Origin: Cichorium intybus
Lineage: Eukaryota; Streptophyta; Magnoliopsida; Asterales; Asteraceae
Direction: 5' to 3'
Assembly: GCA_023525715.1 (NCBI GenBank)
Contig: CM042010.1
Coordinates: 81,655,894 to 81,719,893 of the forward strand
DNA length: 64,000 bases
Below, in pieces: positions 44,021 to 58,768 of this stretch (its first letter is position 1; every line of letters begins with the position of its first letter). Below the pieces are notes generated by a model that was not told the DNA's origin, did not search any database, and saw only the letters and a list, made by a program, of their open reading frames with translations. The position numbers were made by a program, and so were the translations under genes.

Positions 44021-44440
44021 AAATGTGATTGAGACCACATATTCAGTGGGGTCACATATTGAGTAAATGTGATTGAGACCACATATTCAGTGGGGTCATA
44101 TATTGAGTAAATGTGATTGAGACCACATATTCAGTGGGGTCACATATTGAGTAATATGATTGAGACCACATATTTAGTGGGGTCACATATTGAGTAAATG
44201 TGATTGAGACCACATATTCAGTGGGGTCACATATTGAGTAAATGTGATTGAGACCACATATTCAGTGGGGTCACATATTGAGTAAATGTGATTGAGACCA
44301 CATATTCAGTGGGGTCACATATTGAGTAAATGTGATTGAGACCACATATTCAGTGGGGTCACATATTGAGTAAATGTGATTGAGACCACATATTCAGTGG
44401 GGTTACATATTGAGTAAACGTGGTTGAGACCACACATCCT
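44021..44440. repeat. 44-bp tandem repeat array, about 9.5 copies
   Basis: Unit AATGTGATTGAGACCACATA followed by TTCAGTGGGGTCACATATTG and AGTA. Nine close copies, then one diverged copy at about 44400. A single related copy lies at about 43700, so the array probably grew from a pre-existing motif. Confidence 0.92.
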
Positions 44441-46298
44441 ATGGGGCCATGTATTGACTAGTTGAGGTTGAGATCATATACTTCTGTGGAACCACATAAC
44501 GAGTACCTTGTGGTTAGAGTAGTGAAGACTGTTGTGACTCAGACAAAAGGAGGAGTGATAGTGAGTCTATATGGCTTGAGACCGTAGCAGAGACCCGCTA
44601 GAGTCAAATAGAAGATTGATTAAAATCGGAGAATGGTACGAGGTACCATGATCTGATTAGAGGACGGTACGAAGTACCGTGAGATAGCGATGAATGACGA
44701 GTTTGGAGAACAGTACGAGGTACTATAAAACAGTGTTGAATGATGAGACAAAGGATGGTACGGGGTACCAAGAGCTGAGGCAGAGTGGTGTTATAATGTT
44801 GTGCTTGTGTGTAAACAAGTATGTACTGTGTAGTGATATAGAGTGTTAAGACTGCACTATCCTTGAGTGTGGATATGTATGGTATAGATGTGAACCTATA
44901 CAGTTTGAGACTTTATGGGTTAAAAAGAGGACGAATCAGAGGCGGAGTAGCAGTATGAGAGTACTGTGAGATAATACAGTGAGTAATACTGTTGAGAAAT
45001 GTTGCCTTGAGTAAGAGCATTTGTTATTTGGTCGTTTTGAGAATGTGTGAGGTTTCTTTCATATTGAATGAGATAAAATTTTATAAATACATGATAAGAA
45101 GATATGAGTTAAAAAGAAGAGGAAAGTAATCGTGATTGTGATTGATAGGATTCGTTCCTTAGCAATCAAACCAATTACTGCCAATGAGGGAAATGTGTAA
45201 ATGTCGAGATGATAAAACTATTTATTCGTATGAGACGATAGATAATAGATTTTGTTATAATAATCTTGAATTATTTATTGAGATTAACGAGTCAGTCGGG
45301 TGATGAGATATGATCTCACCGTAGAGATTATGGTGTCAAATGTTATTATTTGAGTCATGTGCAGAGATTTCAGTGAGCCATAAGTATGACCTATTGGTGT
45401 CATACGGATGAATTAGAGATTGCGGTGATAATGACGGAGAAGTGGTGAGAGGAAAAATTATTACTGATGGTATGTCAGGAGGAATATATGTGGTTGTGTT
45501 AAAACTTTATTGGATAATAATTTATTGAGTTTGATAGAGCTAATGATTTAGTGAGAATGTGATGTGGGTTATCCACATAAGAGAAGATATAATGAGTGAG
45601 TGCATCGATAGAAATAACATAAGGTATGTTGTTGAACTGGTATGAAGAGGAGCCACTTTAGTGGAGGATTGCAAATTGTATATTGGGTAAAAACCTAATA
45701 TGTGTACTGAGGTGGGAGCAGAGATGAATGAGTTATGTAACGTGATTGAGACAGTTGAATATCGGTATCATCGTGTTTTATGAGTGTTTCTTCTACCCTA
45801 ATCGATTAGGATGTGCAAATAGGAGGATTCAATAACTGTGAGTTATTATTGGAGGAGTAAACTCAGAGACAATTAATGTGAAAGTGATGAGACCAATTTT
45901 CTTATTGAGTTAGAGTTAACCGTTTCATGGAGATTTGAAATCATTGTGGACAGATGGCAAATAATGATAATGGTTGGAGTATCAATTGAAGAGTGAGGTG
46001 AGATAGCATGGTGTCAATAATACCATAGCAATGTGTGTGGCCTGAAAGAGTGAGTATTGTCCTACGTAGCAGTGATGATAGCCAATATCATAACAGAGAT
46101 CATCTCGTGAGGATGATGGCGGGTATTACCTATATTATGAGTAAATGAGATGCGACAGTATGTACATGTCATATGAGCTGACGAGAGGATAATATCATTG
46201 TCATACGGAATGTGAAATTTCGGTGGTGAGGTGGTTGTATAAACCATACCTGTTCCAAGAGATTCCGAGGACGGAATCTTTTGAAGGGGGTAAGAACT

Positions 46299-48272
<1,974 letters not shown>

Positions 48273-48277
48273 AACCA

Positions 48278-48482
48278 GTTCTCGGAACCTTTCCTTAACC
48301 AGCTGTGCTAACTTATCTGACCCCAGGAATTCTAAATCCCTGCGGAACTCGGGGTCAATGATCAATAGCATAAGGCAACGAACTTCCTTGGACTCAATAG
48401 TCAAGGAGTCATGCTCATCACAAGCTGTTGTGTGATGCCATGTTTGGGAGCGGACACTCAGTCGGATATGGTTCGTCAGCAA
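48278..48482 (-). pseudogene. gag: Copia gag fragment
   Basis: On the minus strand the product reads WHHTTACDEHDSLTIESKEV, then RCLMLLIIDPEFRRDLEFLG and KLAQLVKERFREL. This matches the copia Gag region with a conserved CLML...P.l...l block before ERF. The frame is interrupted at 48277 by the gypsy insertion and continues near 40738. Confidence 0.75.
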
Positions 48483-49947
48483 AACTAAGAACTATTCTCT
48501 AATTGCAAAACCATAACATACAGTCAAGGCCAGTCAGCCTTACCATATTTAACAGGTGCTTTCTGAAGCTCTCAGAAATGGGTGAAGGAGGGGAAGGAGG
48601 AGAATGACACTTTCTTCAGACATATATAAAATTGAATTTATTAGTTTAATTAATCCTTTTAAATAATTACCCAATATATATTATTTAACAAGGCTAGGAT
48701 CCAAAATACCCCAACTATGCTGTGAAGAGGGATGCCGTAGTCACAACACAGTGGTCATTAAGGTAGATAACTTTTATCAATTTCAGTCTTATGAAATTCC
48801 TAGATCTGTGAGATTCATTGAACTGTTTAATGGCATGTTTAATCTCGAATATGCCCCACCGTTTGTGACTGGGATGCCGAGGATCACAAACCGGGTGTGA
48901 ATAACCATGCAAATTTGCTTGGTACTCTCGGGGTTAATTACCATCTCAAATTGATGTGCCGGTAACCCACACACGCTCCATCAACAATTATAACACCCGA
49001 GAAACTCATTGCCACTCTTTATGAACCCCTATTGGTGTGTCGGTAACCCACACACGCTCCACCAACGTTTCATAAAGTGCAATGTGCAATTTCATGGATT
49101 AGCATCAAATTCACATTTTTTCTAAAGTAACTAGATTGGGATTTTTGTAAAGTGTTATAGTACTTTGATCATTATACTTTTAATGATTAAGCGGTCCTAT
49201 CAAAACCAGTTCGGCTAACGACCCTCCACTGATCAGGCGAGCGGTGGGTGAGAGTGAACACCCATTAGACCGCCATTTTATAGGCAGTCTCCTTATACCC
49301 ACTTTATAGATCAGCTTCGTGAATGAGGCCTACTATTGATTTGACTAACCAATTTATCTTATACATATAGTATTAACCTTTAATAATATATATAAGATGT
49401 ATTTTAAACCGTTTAAAATATTCCTGGTTTATCTTTTAATTTTTCCAAATTTAACTATTAAATTTAAAATTAAATAAAACCTTTAAAAATCGATTTAATT
49501 ATCCTTTAATTAACAATTAATTAAATTAATTAAATCTGGATATTTCAAACCTTTTAAAATATTTAGGATTTATCCTTTAATTTTTGAAATTTAACCATTA
49601 AATTAAATCCCTTGAATTATCTTTTAATTAAACAATTAATTAAATTAATTCAAATGTAGATAGGTTTCACAAATTAATCAAATTAATTTAAACCTATCTT
49701 AAACCCCTAATTATCGAATTCAAACAAACTGGGTTTAAGGTTATCCATTTAATTAACCAATTAAAGTTACCAAAAATACAAAACCTCCTAAAACCCTAAC
49801 CAGGAAAATCGAAAAAGAGGGGGGAGGGGCTAGGGTTTCAAAAACCCTAAACCCCAAAATCGAAATTAGGCCAATTAGGGTTTATAAGCTTTAAACCCTA
49901 ATTTTAGGAAAACTATTACAGCCATTCAACAAGAAAACAAACCATTT
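48483..49947. other. Copia leader and decayed gag start
   Basis: No good frame. Two copies of GGTAACCCACACACGCTCC (48960 and 49035). AT-rich region 49360-49700 with repeated TTAATTAAATTAATT words, and AGGGTTT words at 49790-49900 as in a leader. Confidence 0.5.
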
Positions 49948-49959
49948 GCTCTGATACCA
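49948..49959 (-). promoter_or_regulatory. Primer binding site of copia (iMet)
   Basis: TGGTATCAGAGC on the minus strand, one base from the LTR. Confidence 0.85.
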
Positions 49960-49960
49960 C

Positions 49961-50277
49961 TGAAAGGTTTTCCGCAACCATGAACTAAAAACCTAAGTTC
50001 ACATGCAACCTATGAAGATCTATGTTTTCTTACTTTGAACATGTAACTAATTCCTAAAGGCCAAACAAAAATTAACTAAAAGAAATAAATCAGAAAAACT
50101 AACCTTTAGTTTTAATCTTGAAGCTAAGTAGCACAAGTGTCCTGCCTCAAATGAGATCACACCCAGGGAGCCAGAGGGTGGACGAAAATTCCAGAGAGAA
50201 CAGAAGAGAATCACACTTAATAATGAGGTCCAGGGGTCCCTATTTATAGGCAACCAAATGACCCTTAGAGATAAACC
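49961..50277 (-). repeat. Right (5') LTR of copia, cut by SireN#2
   Basis: It begins TGAAAGGTTTTCCGC. Its last part (50221-50277) matches 35969-36064 of the left LTR, including CCTATTTATAGG. The remainder must lie beyond SireN#2. Confidence 0.7.
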
Positions 50278-50798
50278 TGTTGGGTCTTGAAATTAGAAAA
50301 TAGATGAACAAAGATTGATATTGAATCAATGATACAACCAATCACACAATAATAATGCAACAAAGCTGACTAAACAAGGTGATATGAGTAACAAGTGCTG
50401 AATGCTTGATTAGAACTTTGGTTTTACAATTGGGTTTTCTATTTTGTAGACATACAATTCTCGTAATCTAATCATGTAGTCTCACACATGACACGGTATG
50501 GTATCACTGATATTTATACTGAATCAGTGATACCAATAGTACATCTTTTGCAGAGAATATCCTATCAGTGTACTAGCCAATAGGATAGAAGATTCATGCA
50601 ACACGTATTGTACTATACGCGTGCACACAAAAGACAGATGACAGGCTGTAAAGTCTTCGGATCTTCTATGCATAGCACTTCAGAGTCTTTAGACTTCGGT
50701 GTCTTCTCTTGTTTATTCACTTCGGGGTTTTCTTATTCAATGGACTTCATGAGCGGGACTTCGGATATGTCAGCACTTCATCACAAATGTTCTCAACA
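50278..50798 (-). repeat. 3' LTR of SireN#2
   Basis: 521 bp with TGTTG...CAACA ends. Contains repeated CTTCGGA words and the TATA hairpin at 50501-50533. Confidence 0.8.
50501..50533 (-). promoter_or_regulatory. TATA box inside an 11-bp inverted repeat, SireN#2 LTR
   Basis: GTATCACTGAT, an 11-nt loop ATTTATACTGA, then ATCAGTGATAC. Perfect arms, the same as in SireN#1. Confidence 0.7.
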
Positions 50799-50813
50799 AT
50801 CTCCCCCTTTGTG
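50799..50813 (-). promoter_or_regulatory. Polypurine tract of SireN#2
   Basis: Minus strand CACAAAGGGGGAGAT next to the LTR start TGTTGAGAAC. The ORF stop codon is only about 18 bases upstream of the tract. Confidence 0.8.
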
Positions 50814-50830
50814 GGAAGTGCATCCGAAGC

Positions 50831-52516
50831 CTATACACGAAAGTTTCTCTTGTATGCCCTCTTCAAGGTTTTTCTTATTGCTAGATACCAGTTCATATGA
50901 TCCATGAACTTCTTCTTTTTCTCGGTGGAATTTGCATGACAGGCATTCACGTGAGAGATCATCCCTGAGATAAAGGAGGAGGGATGGAGGCCTATGTAGT
51001 CTATTTCAAAGAACTTGATTGTGACTTCGGTTTCATTTCGAAGTCCTTTGAAAACTACGCTATATGGTTCGTCTAAAATCTCTCCATTCTTGAATCTGGC
51101 TATGTTCCGAACTACAATAGGAGGAGTGTTCAAAGGTTGTCTGTAGTAGGAACATAACTCCAGGTCGTGTTTTGCAAACCTGAGAAGATAATTGTTAAGG
51201 AACCCCAGGATGTGGTTTTTGATGGCGAGGGCAGACATTGCAGCCTCACTGCTTCGCAAAAGATCAAGAATTTGGATGAAGTCCATAGGATTCATGATTG
51301 GGAAGTCTGCAATTGAGAACCTAGATTCAACTTCATCTGTCCCCCTAAGAACAAGAAATTCATAATTCCTGAAGCCCATGTAGACTTCAGCTTCTTTGAT
51401 TGAAAGAATTTTCTTTATCTCGTTCAAGCTCCAAACATAACTCTGCGGTTGAATGTATTTGGCATGAAAATTTATTTTGTTGGTCCAAAAACTTGCTTTC
51501 TGATCCTCGGGTACCGAAGAGACGAATTGAAGAAAAGCGAAAGTCTTCGGATTGAAAGGGATGTCAAGCTGGGTGTCTTCGGAGTCAATAGTTGCAAAAC
51601 TCTGAAGAGGAAGTCTGTTAAGTACATTTGGATTTTGGAATCCAAATTGCTTGATTGCCTCAACAGTCCATTCACCATTATCTCGAGCAAATTCGTTTAT
51701 TTTGATCTTTAAATTGTAATCTGCTCGCCTGGCCTTGTATATTTCCTCCATGTGTGGGGCAATTATGTTTTCTAGCGATCGGTCTGTCGAGCTTCCAGCT
51801 CCAGCCGATCCACTAGCACCCATGGTAGTGGTTGTAATGGTTGAGGTTGAAGGACCTGCTGTGGCTGCAGAGATCTGTCTAGGCCTGCCCTGTGGCCTAG
51901 ACAACCTATCAAAAAAATTTATCAGAGGTTGAAGTGCAACTCTCAACTTTGCAATCAAGTCTTGTGTGAGAGCTGCATTCGTTCGTTGCAGTTCCTCTGT
52001 AAACTTAGTGATATCCGAAGTGGTTTGGGCGGCTGTGAGCTCTTCGATTTTTGCTCTAGCCTCATCAAGCTGTTTTTCAAGCTTGGTACTTTGCTGGGAT
52101 TCACTCCGAAGTCCTTGCAAGGCTTTCATGACTTCGGAGTTTGATTTATCTGTCTTCTCAGCAAGGGCATCAAATTTCTTGTTGATGGAGGTGACAGCGG
52201 ATTCCACTTCTTTTCGAAGGAGGTTTGGATCTTATTTTGTTGATCCATGAACTTTTGTTTGAGCTTTTGTATGGAGTCCTTGAATTCTTTGGACAAAGAT
52301 AACTCCAGAGATTCAATGTCTTCGGTGATGTCACCTAAGGTGGGTTTGGTGGGATCAAAGCCAGTTTGAGCTTGAATGAGAGTGTCAAGCTTGGAGTTGA
52401 GGACTTTGTATTGTTTCATTAGTACAAATCCTTCATCTGGCAAATCTTCATCTGACACTCCTTCAACATTCAAAGGAGCCAAATGAAAGGCTTCAAAGAA
52501 AGCAGCCGAAGTGGGG
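50831..52516 (-). pseudogene. SireN ORF, C-terminal part (frameshifted, separated by gypsy insertion)
   Basis: Continues the protein that starts at 62690. After the insertion point the frame reads TSAAFFEAFHLAPLNVEG and a helical, Lys/Gln-rich segment to QTSFEK. A one-base deletion in the A run opposite 52211-52214 then shifts to the frame that is open for 458 codons (VESAVTSINKKFDALAEKTD...). Seen in it: a long coiled-coil-like region, a Ser/Thr/Ala linker (TAGPSTSTITTTT), and a conserved-looking C-terminal domain with FGFQNPNVLNRL and WSLNEIKKIL, ending in a basic tail. No enzyme motif was recognised. The position between leader and tract suggests an element-specific structural or nucleic-acid-binding protein. 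Confidence 0.65.
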
Positions 52517-55030
52517 TGTAACACCCGACTTATTAACAAAAACACCCCAAATATTTTTCATTTAAAACATAGGTTTTAGTACTTAAAACCATAAACAAAG
52601 GGGTATATTTTAATAAAAACGGGTACAAGCGTATCAAGGAGTATATAAATATAATAACCTCCTTATAAGCCGGGCTGCTACTGACAGCATCTACAAGTCC
52701 ACTTCTTGAGTCACGAACTTTATCCTTACCCTTACCAGGGATATGCTAACCTGCAGGGACATTTAACAAACGGTATGAGCTACAAAGCTCAATGAGTAAT
52801 CGTATCTGCAAATAACACGTATAAAAATACAATCATATATCTGTTTGGATATCGGATCCAAACTCCTAGCCTTACTGGCTGACCAAATATTTCTTAGGAT
52901 TTCACATCCTAGTTTATAGCCTTACAGGCTGATTCATGATAACCTGAAATTATCAAGCCACGTCAGTTATTTGCACAATAATTATATCTAACCGTTTATG
53001 TCCCATGTTTCTTAGTCACAATGGACCTCACCGTATTTCATGGCTATTTAAGCCGCACCCTGTGTCATAGCTATAAAAGCTGCACCAAAACATTATCAAT
53101 ATATAAATCATAGCCCGTAGGCCGCACCAGCTGGGTTAATAACCCTGATATCATAGCCAAAAGGCCGCACCATGTTCCTGTAACAATATCATACCCAAAA
53201 GGCCGCACCATGTACCTGTAACAATATCATAGCCGTATAGGCCGCACCAGTTGGATATAGCATCCAATATCATAGCCATATAGGCCGCACCAGTTGGATA
53301 TAGAATCCAATATCATAGCCATATAGGCCGCACCAAATATCATAGCCATATAGGCCGTACCAAATATCATAGCCATATAGGCCGCACCAGTTAATTTCAT
53401 TTCATTTTATAATCATTTATGGCTCACGGCTCCGTTCTTGTCATTTTATTGACTCACGGCTTATCCGGTATTGCCTTTTCAAGATTTGACTCACAGCTCC
53501 GTTCTTGTCTGTCATAGACTCACGGCTTATCTGGTATTGTCATATCATTGACTCACAGCTCCGTTCTTGTCTTTTTCAGACTCACGGCTTATCTGGTATT
53601 GTCATATATCAAATCATATAATCTGTCGTTTTCATCCCCAAAACAGTTTCAACCTGTAATAGGTCAATCAACACATATCATATGTGATATCAGTGAGATT
53701 ACTCACCTGGATACTAGCTGCGTTTAATTCCCGGTTGTTTCTTGCCTTTGCGTGCACCACAACCATTTTGTCCCATACCTATATATTCATTTATATACCA
53801 AATGATAATAGGTTAATAACCATTTCTAATTGACTCTAATGCAATAGAGTTCAATACAATATCATTAGAAACAATGCCTAGATAGTAAACTTTACATTTA
53901 CTATCTTTATGTGAATTTTACTATTCACCGAGGCATTCGAATCGATCTACAGTGCCCCCGAGGGGTCGAAAACTCAATATAAAAATTTTCCCAAACTTTT
54001 CAGACCATAACGAGCCTATGGTTCAAGTTTGAGCTAAATCGGACAAGCCAAACAAAAGTTAGCATTTTAAAGTCCCTGTCTGGTGGGCGCACCGCGCCAG
54101 GTATCAGGCGCACTGCGCCTGGGCGCACCCCGCCCTGATCCTTGGCGCACTGCGCCCTGCGCCTGGGCAGAGCTCCTGATCAGTCGCGTTTTGTGCACTG
54201 TAGCACGCAGTTTTGGCCTATTAAGTCCTTAATCCAGTTCTTAATCGTATGGGGTTGTTCCTAGGCTAAAACCTTCTATTAAGACAAGGTTTTCAGCCAT
54301 TAAAACCCACTCAATCAATCAAAGGAAGAATTAGGGTTCTTAGTTCCAAAAACCCCAAAACTTCAAATTCATCAAAAATAACAATCTACTTCCATTTTCT
54401 TGAATTAAGTCCTCTTTTGCATGACTTAATGGAAGTATTAAACCATTTAAACCACATAATCATAACTGAAATTTACAAATTTCAGTTTCTATAAAACCCA
54501 TTAAGAACTTCTTCAAGAACTTGACTAAAAGGGCAATCTACTTACCTTAATTGCTTGGAAATCACCACCTTCCAACAATTGTTCCAAGTTCTTGCTTCAA
54601 TTCAATGATTTCTGCAGAAATCGCACCTTCAAGGCTCCTCCTGTTGCTGCACAAATGGACAGTCAAAGAAGAGAGTCAACCTCTCTATTTATACTTCCAA
54701 AGTGTTCAAATTTAGTCCCTAAGTTCCATTTCTTGAACTTTTGGCACTAATATCAAGTTTTATCACAATAAACTTTCTTTTCTTATGCTTTTGTCACAAG
54801 CAATCAATATTTTTACATATTTGGTCCTTCACTTGGTCAAATGACCAAATTACCCCTTTTATGGTAAAATGACCAAAATTCAGTTTTTATAACATTTTAA
54901 GTCCAAAACTCAAAATATTATTTCAAACCAAATTCTTTTCTGTCCAAAAGACCAAATTACCCTTCTAAGGTAAAATGACCAATTTACCCTTTTTATTATA
55001 TTTACATAAAAAGAGTGTCTTGGCGTTACA
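52517..55030 (-). repeat. 3' LTR of gypsy at 52517
   Basis: 2514 bp. It carries a minisatellite (53035-53392), a second repeat with GACTCACGGCTTATC words (53420-53600), and GCGCACTGCGCC palindromes at 54078-54200. A minus-strand TATA (GTATAAATAGAGAGG) lies at about 54685-54700. Confidence 0.9.
53035..53392. repeat. Minisatellite ATCATAGCC...GGCCGCACCA in LTR
   Basis: About ten copies of a core CATAGCCATATAGGCCGCAC, with insertions such as GTTGGATATAG, so the spacing varies. The same array in the 5' LTR is at about 59288-59642. Confidence 0.85.
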
Positions 55031-55046
55031 AATTCTCCCCTCCTTC
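55031..55046 (-). promoter_or_regulatory. Polypurine tract of gypsy at 52517
   Basis: Minus strand GAAGGAGGGGAGAATT directly before TGTAACGCC, with TTTCGGGGACGAAATC upstream. Confidence 0.8.
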
Positions 55047-58000
55047 AAAAGATTTCGTCCCCGAAATCATACTATCAAGCGAGGGTATTTCTTTCTCGTT
55101 ACAATTCCGGTTTCCCATATCATATGGAAACCTCTATGGTATTGCCTAAGCACTTAACCATACAAGTCTTCTTATTTCATGGTTATATTACTGTTCATCG
55201 AACATTCCTCCGGTTGTCCCGGGTACCATAACTTCTCATCTACCCTCATTTCATCATGAGGTATTATTTAGAATTCATCATTCAATGTCTTCAAGAATGG
55301 AATTCCTGGAATACATTATAACTATCTTGAAGTTCATCACGAATCTTCGATCAGTACCCCATAATTCTTACTCTTCGGGACATATGGAAAGGTCCAATAA
55401 ATGAGGACTTAACCTTCTTGTTGTCCCAAACAGACTTTTAGTCTTTCCAAGGGATCTTTTGATTATCCCGCCATCCCTCATCTGGAATTTCAACGATTTT
55501 ACTCTTTGGTTCATGTACTACCTTTACTGCTTCTTAGCCATTTTCAACTTTTTTCTCGTATTCATCAAGTCTTCTTTTTAACTTGTTTCAAAATCTAGGA
55601 TCTAACCAGCGACTTTTTCACAATTTCAATCTAACAAAGTCAAGTAGGACACGGTATTCTGTTCCCCACACCATACAAGTCATTAAAATACTTGTGTATA
55701 AGCTATTATTCCTTACAAATTCTACCAAAGATAGATGATTTTCTCATCTTTCACTAGGGTTTGTTATGCACATTTCGGGCATATCTTCTAGAGTCTGCAT
55801 CATTTTTCTCGCCTCGTCTATCAATCTGCAAATCTTATACAATACTCACTAGTACTTTTGAGCTAATTATTCTTGAAATTTATGCCAAATTCAACGAATA
55901 ATTCTATTATCTCGGTCTGATACAATCCGTGCCGATAACTCACGTCGACAATTTTCTTTTTCTATGTAACTTTTCGCTACTTTCCGATCTTACTTTCTTC
56001 CTTAGTCAGTATAAATCTACACTGATTTCATCAATCAACCTGCAATTACCCATATGGTGTCATACCCATGCGGTACTTGCAAAGACTTTATTACAAAGTC
56101 TATGATATTTTTCGTCCCATTTCTTCTTTGGGACCCACAACGGTTAAATTTTCTGTATGTTTCTAATGATTTGACTGTAGTTACACACAAGTCAAACGCT
56201 TTTCACATGTCTTTCAATGTCTTTCTTTAGCCCCGGCCACCAATACATAGGTTATATCATCCTACACAGTTTGATACTGCCCGGGTATTCTGCATATCTA
56301 CCCAAATATACATTTTTAAGGGTAAATTTTCATATCTTGCTTTGCTTGGAACTCACCTACACAACCACCAAGGGTTTTAAACCGCCGTGAGTTTCCAACT
56401 AGCTTCTTTCAATAGCTAATCATTCATTCACTTTTTACGTTTTCAGACTTGCACATTTCTTCTTGTGCTACCCGAATCAACTCAGGTAATCAATTTGCCA
56501 CACTCACGCATGTGGTTGTATCTTTCAAAAGATACTCTTTTCAATTCAAGGCATCTATAATCACATCAGCGTTTCCGAGATGGTACAAGATTTCATAACC
56601 GAAATCTTTAAGTAACCCATCTATCTTTGCTATCTCATATTTAGCTTCGTTTGATCAATTAAGTACTTCAAACTTTTATGATCCGTATAAACAGTAAGCT
56701 TTACACCATACAAGTAGTGTTTCCAAAGCTTAAATGCCAAATTCATAATTGCTACTGCAATATCATGTATCCAAAATCAACTCTGGATGCATTTCTGTAA
56801 AACAATTTATCTTCTCAGCTTAGCGATAATGCTAACACCGGAGCTTCACATAAGGTTTATTTCAACCTTTGAAAAGTTACATGTGGTCTTTCTACCACTC
56901 AGACTTTTCACTTTTATTGATCAACTTTAGTCAGCTAAACAGCAATCGAGGAGCAGTTTTCTACAACTCTCCTATAATAACCTGCCAATCCAAGGAACTA
57001 CAAGTTTCAGTCAGATTCCTCAGGCGGTTCCAGTTTTATCACATCATCAATTCCACTGGACTTATTTTATCATCTTTGGCAGTGTTAATATGCCCAAAGA
57101 ATATAAAACTTCTTTTAACCAAATTTTCATACTTTAAGAATTTTACATATCACTTAACTCAGTGAAGTAACTCCAATATCTGGTACAAATGTACCTCAGA
57201 TTCAGTCTGGTTTCGAGAATATCAGATTCTCAGTAACCAATGAACATACATATCAACTTGTCTTTCTTCTTTTCAAACAAGATAGGGCTCCACATGATGA
57301 CACATTCGGCCATATGAGACCCCAATTCAAAAACAATTTCTTCCAATTGTTTTACCACTCTGCCATCTCTGCAGAGGCTAATCAATATAGAGCCAAAATA
57401 ACAGGAACGACTCCCAAGACCAGCTTAATCATAAGCTCTTCTCGCCAATCTGGCAGAAGTCCTGGAAGTTCTTTTCAAAAGAAACATCCGAGAATTTATC
57501 TAAAGTAGTACACTACTATCACCGCTTTATTTAGCTTGGCCCATACCACGTATGCCAACTACAAAATCATTCATTTACTAACTCTTTTTCGAGTTTAAGC
57601 AAAGGAAAATAACCGGTATTCTCAACAACGGTTATTTATCATGGATTTCATCCGTTTCACTTCTGATTTTTGAACCATCATGTTTATTTTCTACAATTCA
57701 TGTTAGCATCATTCATCGCTAACCAATTCATATACACTATTTCTTCAAATTCATTGGTAGGCATCGGCTCTAGATTTATAGGGAAAAATGGTCCCGTAAA
57801 TCCTAGGCAGACCACCTTCTAGGTGTTCAATATCTTGAACATATTTGCTAATTGCTATAGCCAGTTCCAAAATTTCATCCATAATCGTTGATGAAATATT
57901 CAGACAAGACATCAAAGTCATCGATCCAAAGCATAGCTTCATGGATCATATATAACATATACGGGGAGTATATTCAAAAGAATTGTATTTGAGACCATAT

Positions 58001-58753
58001 CAGTCTACTCACGAGCTTTTTCCACAGTCTGCTGGAATGCTCAATGTATCACTGGTCCTTTTCGACCATTCATTTCTTCTTTCTTTCCTCCCCCGTTCTT
58101 TCCTGGGTTCATTACCCGTTACTCCACATTTAGCATATGAGTATTTCATAGGAAAGTGTTCTATAGCTCCGCGCTAGACACACTTCCGTTCATCCAACAG
58201 ACTCGAGCAATATGCTCCTGCTTTTTGCAATTTCAGTGATTCAACGGTAGAGTCTCAACTCTACTAATTTCTTAGTGCCTTTCCTGCACTGCTCAAAATA
58301 CATAGTTGCTCTGTTTTGGTCCCTTCCCTTTAAGGTTGGACCTAGTTCGTGGTAACTTCTCCTGAAGCGTCCACTAATCTTTTTCTACTTTTCTTGTAGT
58401 CTTAGCTACTTTTCTTTCACCTTGGATATCAGTCAGGGTGAGCACCCAAATTTCTTTTTCTGACCACAGCAACTACTATTGCTTGCCATGTGGATTTTCT
58501 TTGCTACTTGTCTCTTTGCCCCTCGTTCAATGGAGCCTTGAGAAAGGGCTGGTTCGCCTCTTAAAGCTGCACACCCTAAATTCCTCCTAATATGATTCGC
58601 TGCTCATACTTCTTATACGTTAGAAGTCAGCAACAGTTAGGTTATATATGTATAATAACAACTATATACACCTAACTATATATCATGTCTACTGTCTCTC
58701 AAGGTTTAAGTCCAGGAATCTACTCTATAGACACCTAGTTTACTTAAACCACG
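55047..58753 (-). pseudogene. pol: Decayed gypsy gag-pol
   Basis: Minus-strand motifs in pol order through many stops: RT end FLGLAGYYRRVVENCSSIA near 57000-56930; RNase H VAIMNLAFKLWKHYLYGVKL followed by YTDHKSLKYLIDQTKLNMR near 56760-56610; the zinc-binding integrase start YWWPGLKKDIERHV near 56250-56200; and the integrase core region (W...F...A..G near 56130-56040) with badly broken continuation toward 55650. Gag and protease are expected between 58753 and about 57600 but were not readable. The match is to chromoviruses of the Tekay/Del type. Confidence 0.78.
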
Positions 58754-58765
58754 GCTCTGATACCA
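58754..58765 (-). promoter_or_regulatory. Primer binding site of gypsy at 52517 (iMet)
   Basis: TGGTATCAGAGC on the minus strand, three bases from the 5' LTR. Confidence 0.9.
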
Positions 58766-58768
58766 ACT

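Noticed and set aside
44021..44440. CRISPR-like regular repeats (also 53035-53392)
   Set aside because: The repeats are directly adjacent without unique spacers and lie inside plant LTR retrotransposons; they are minisatellites.
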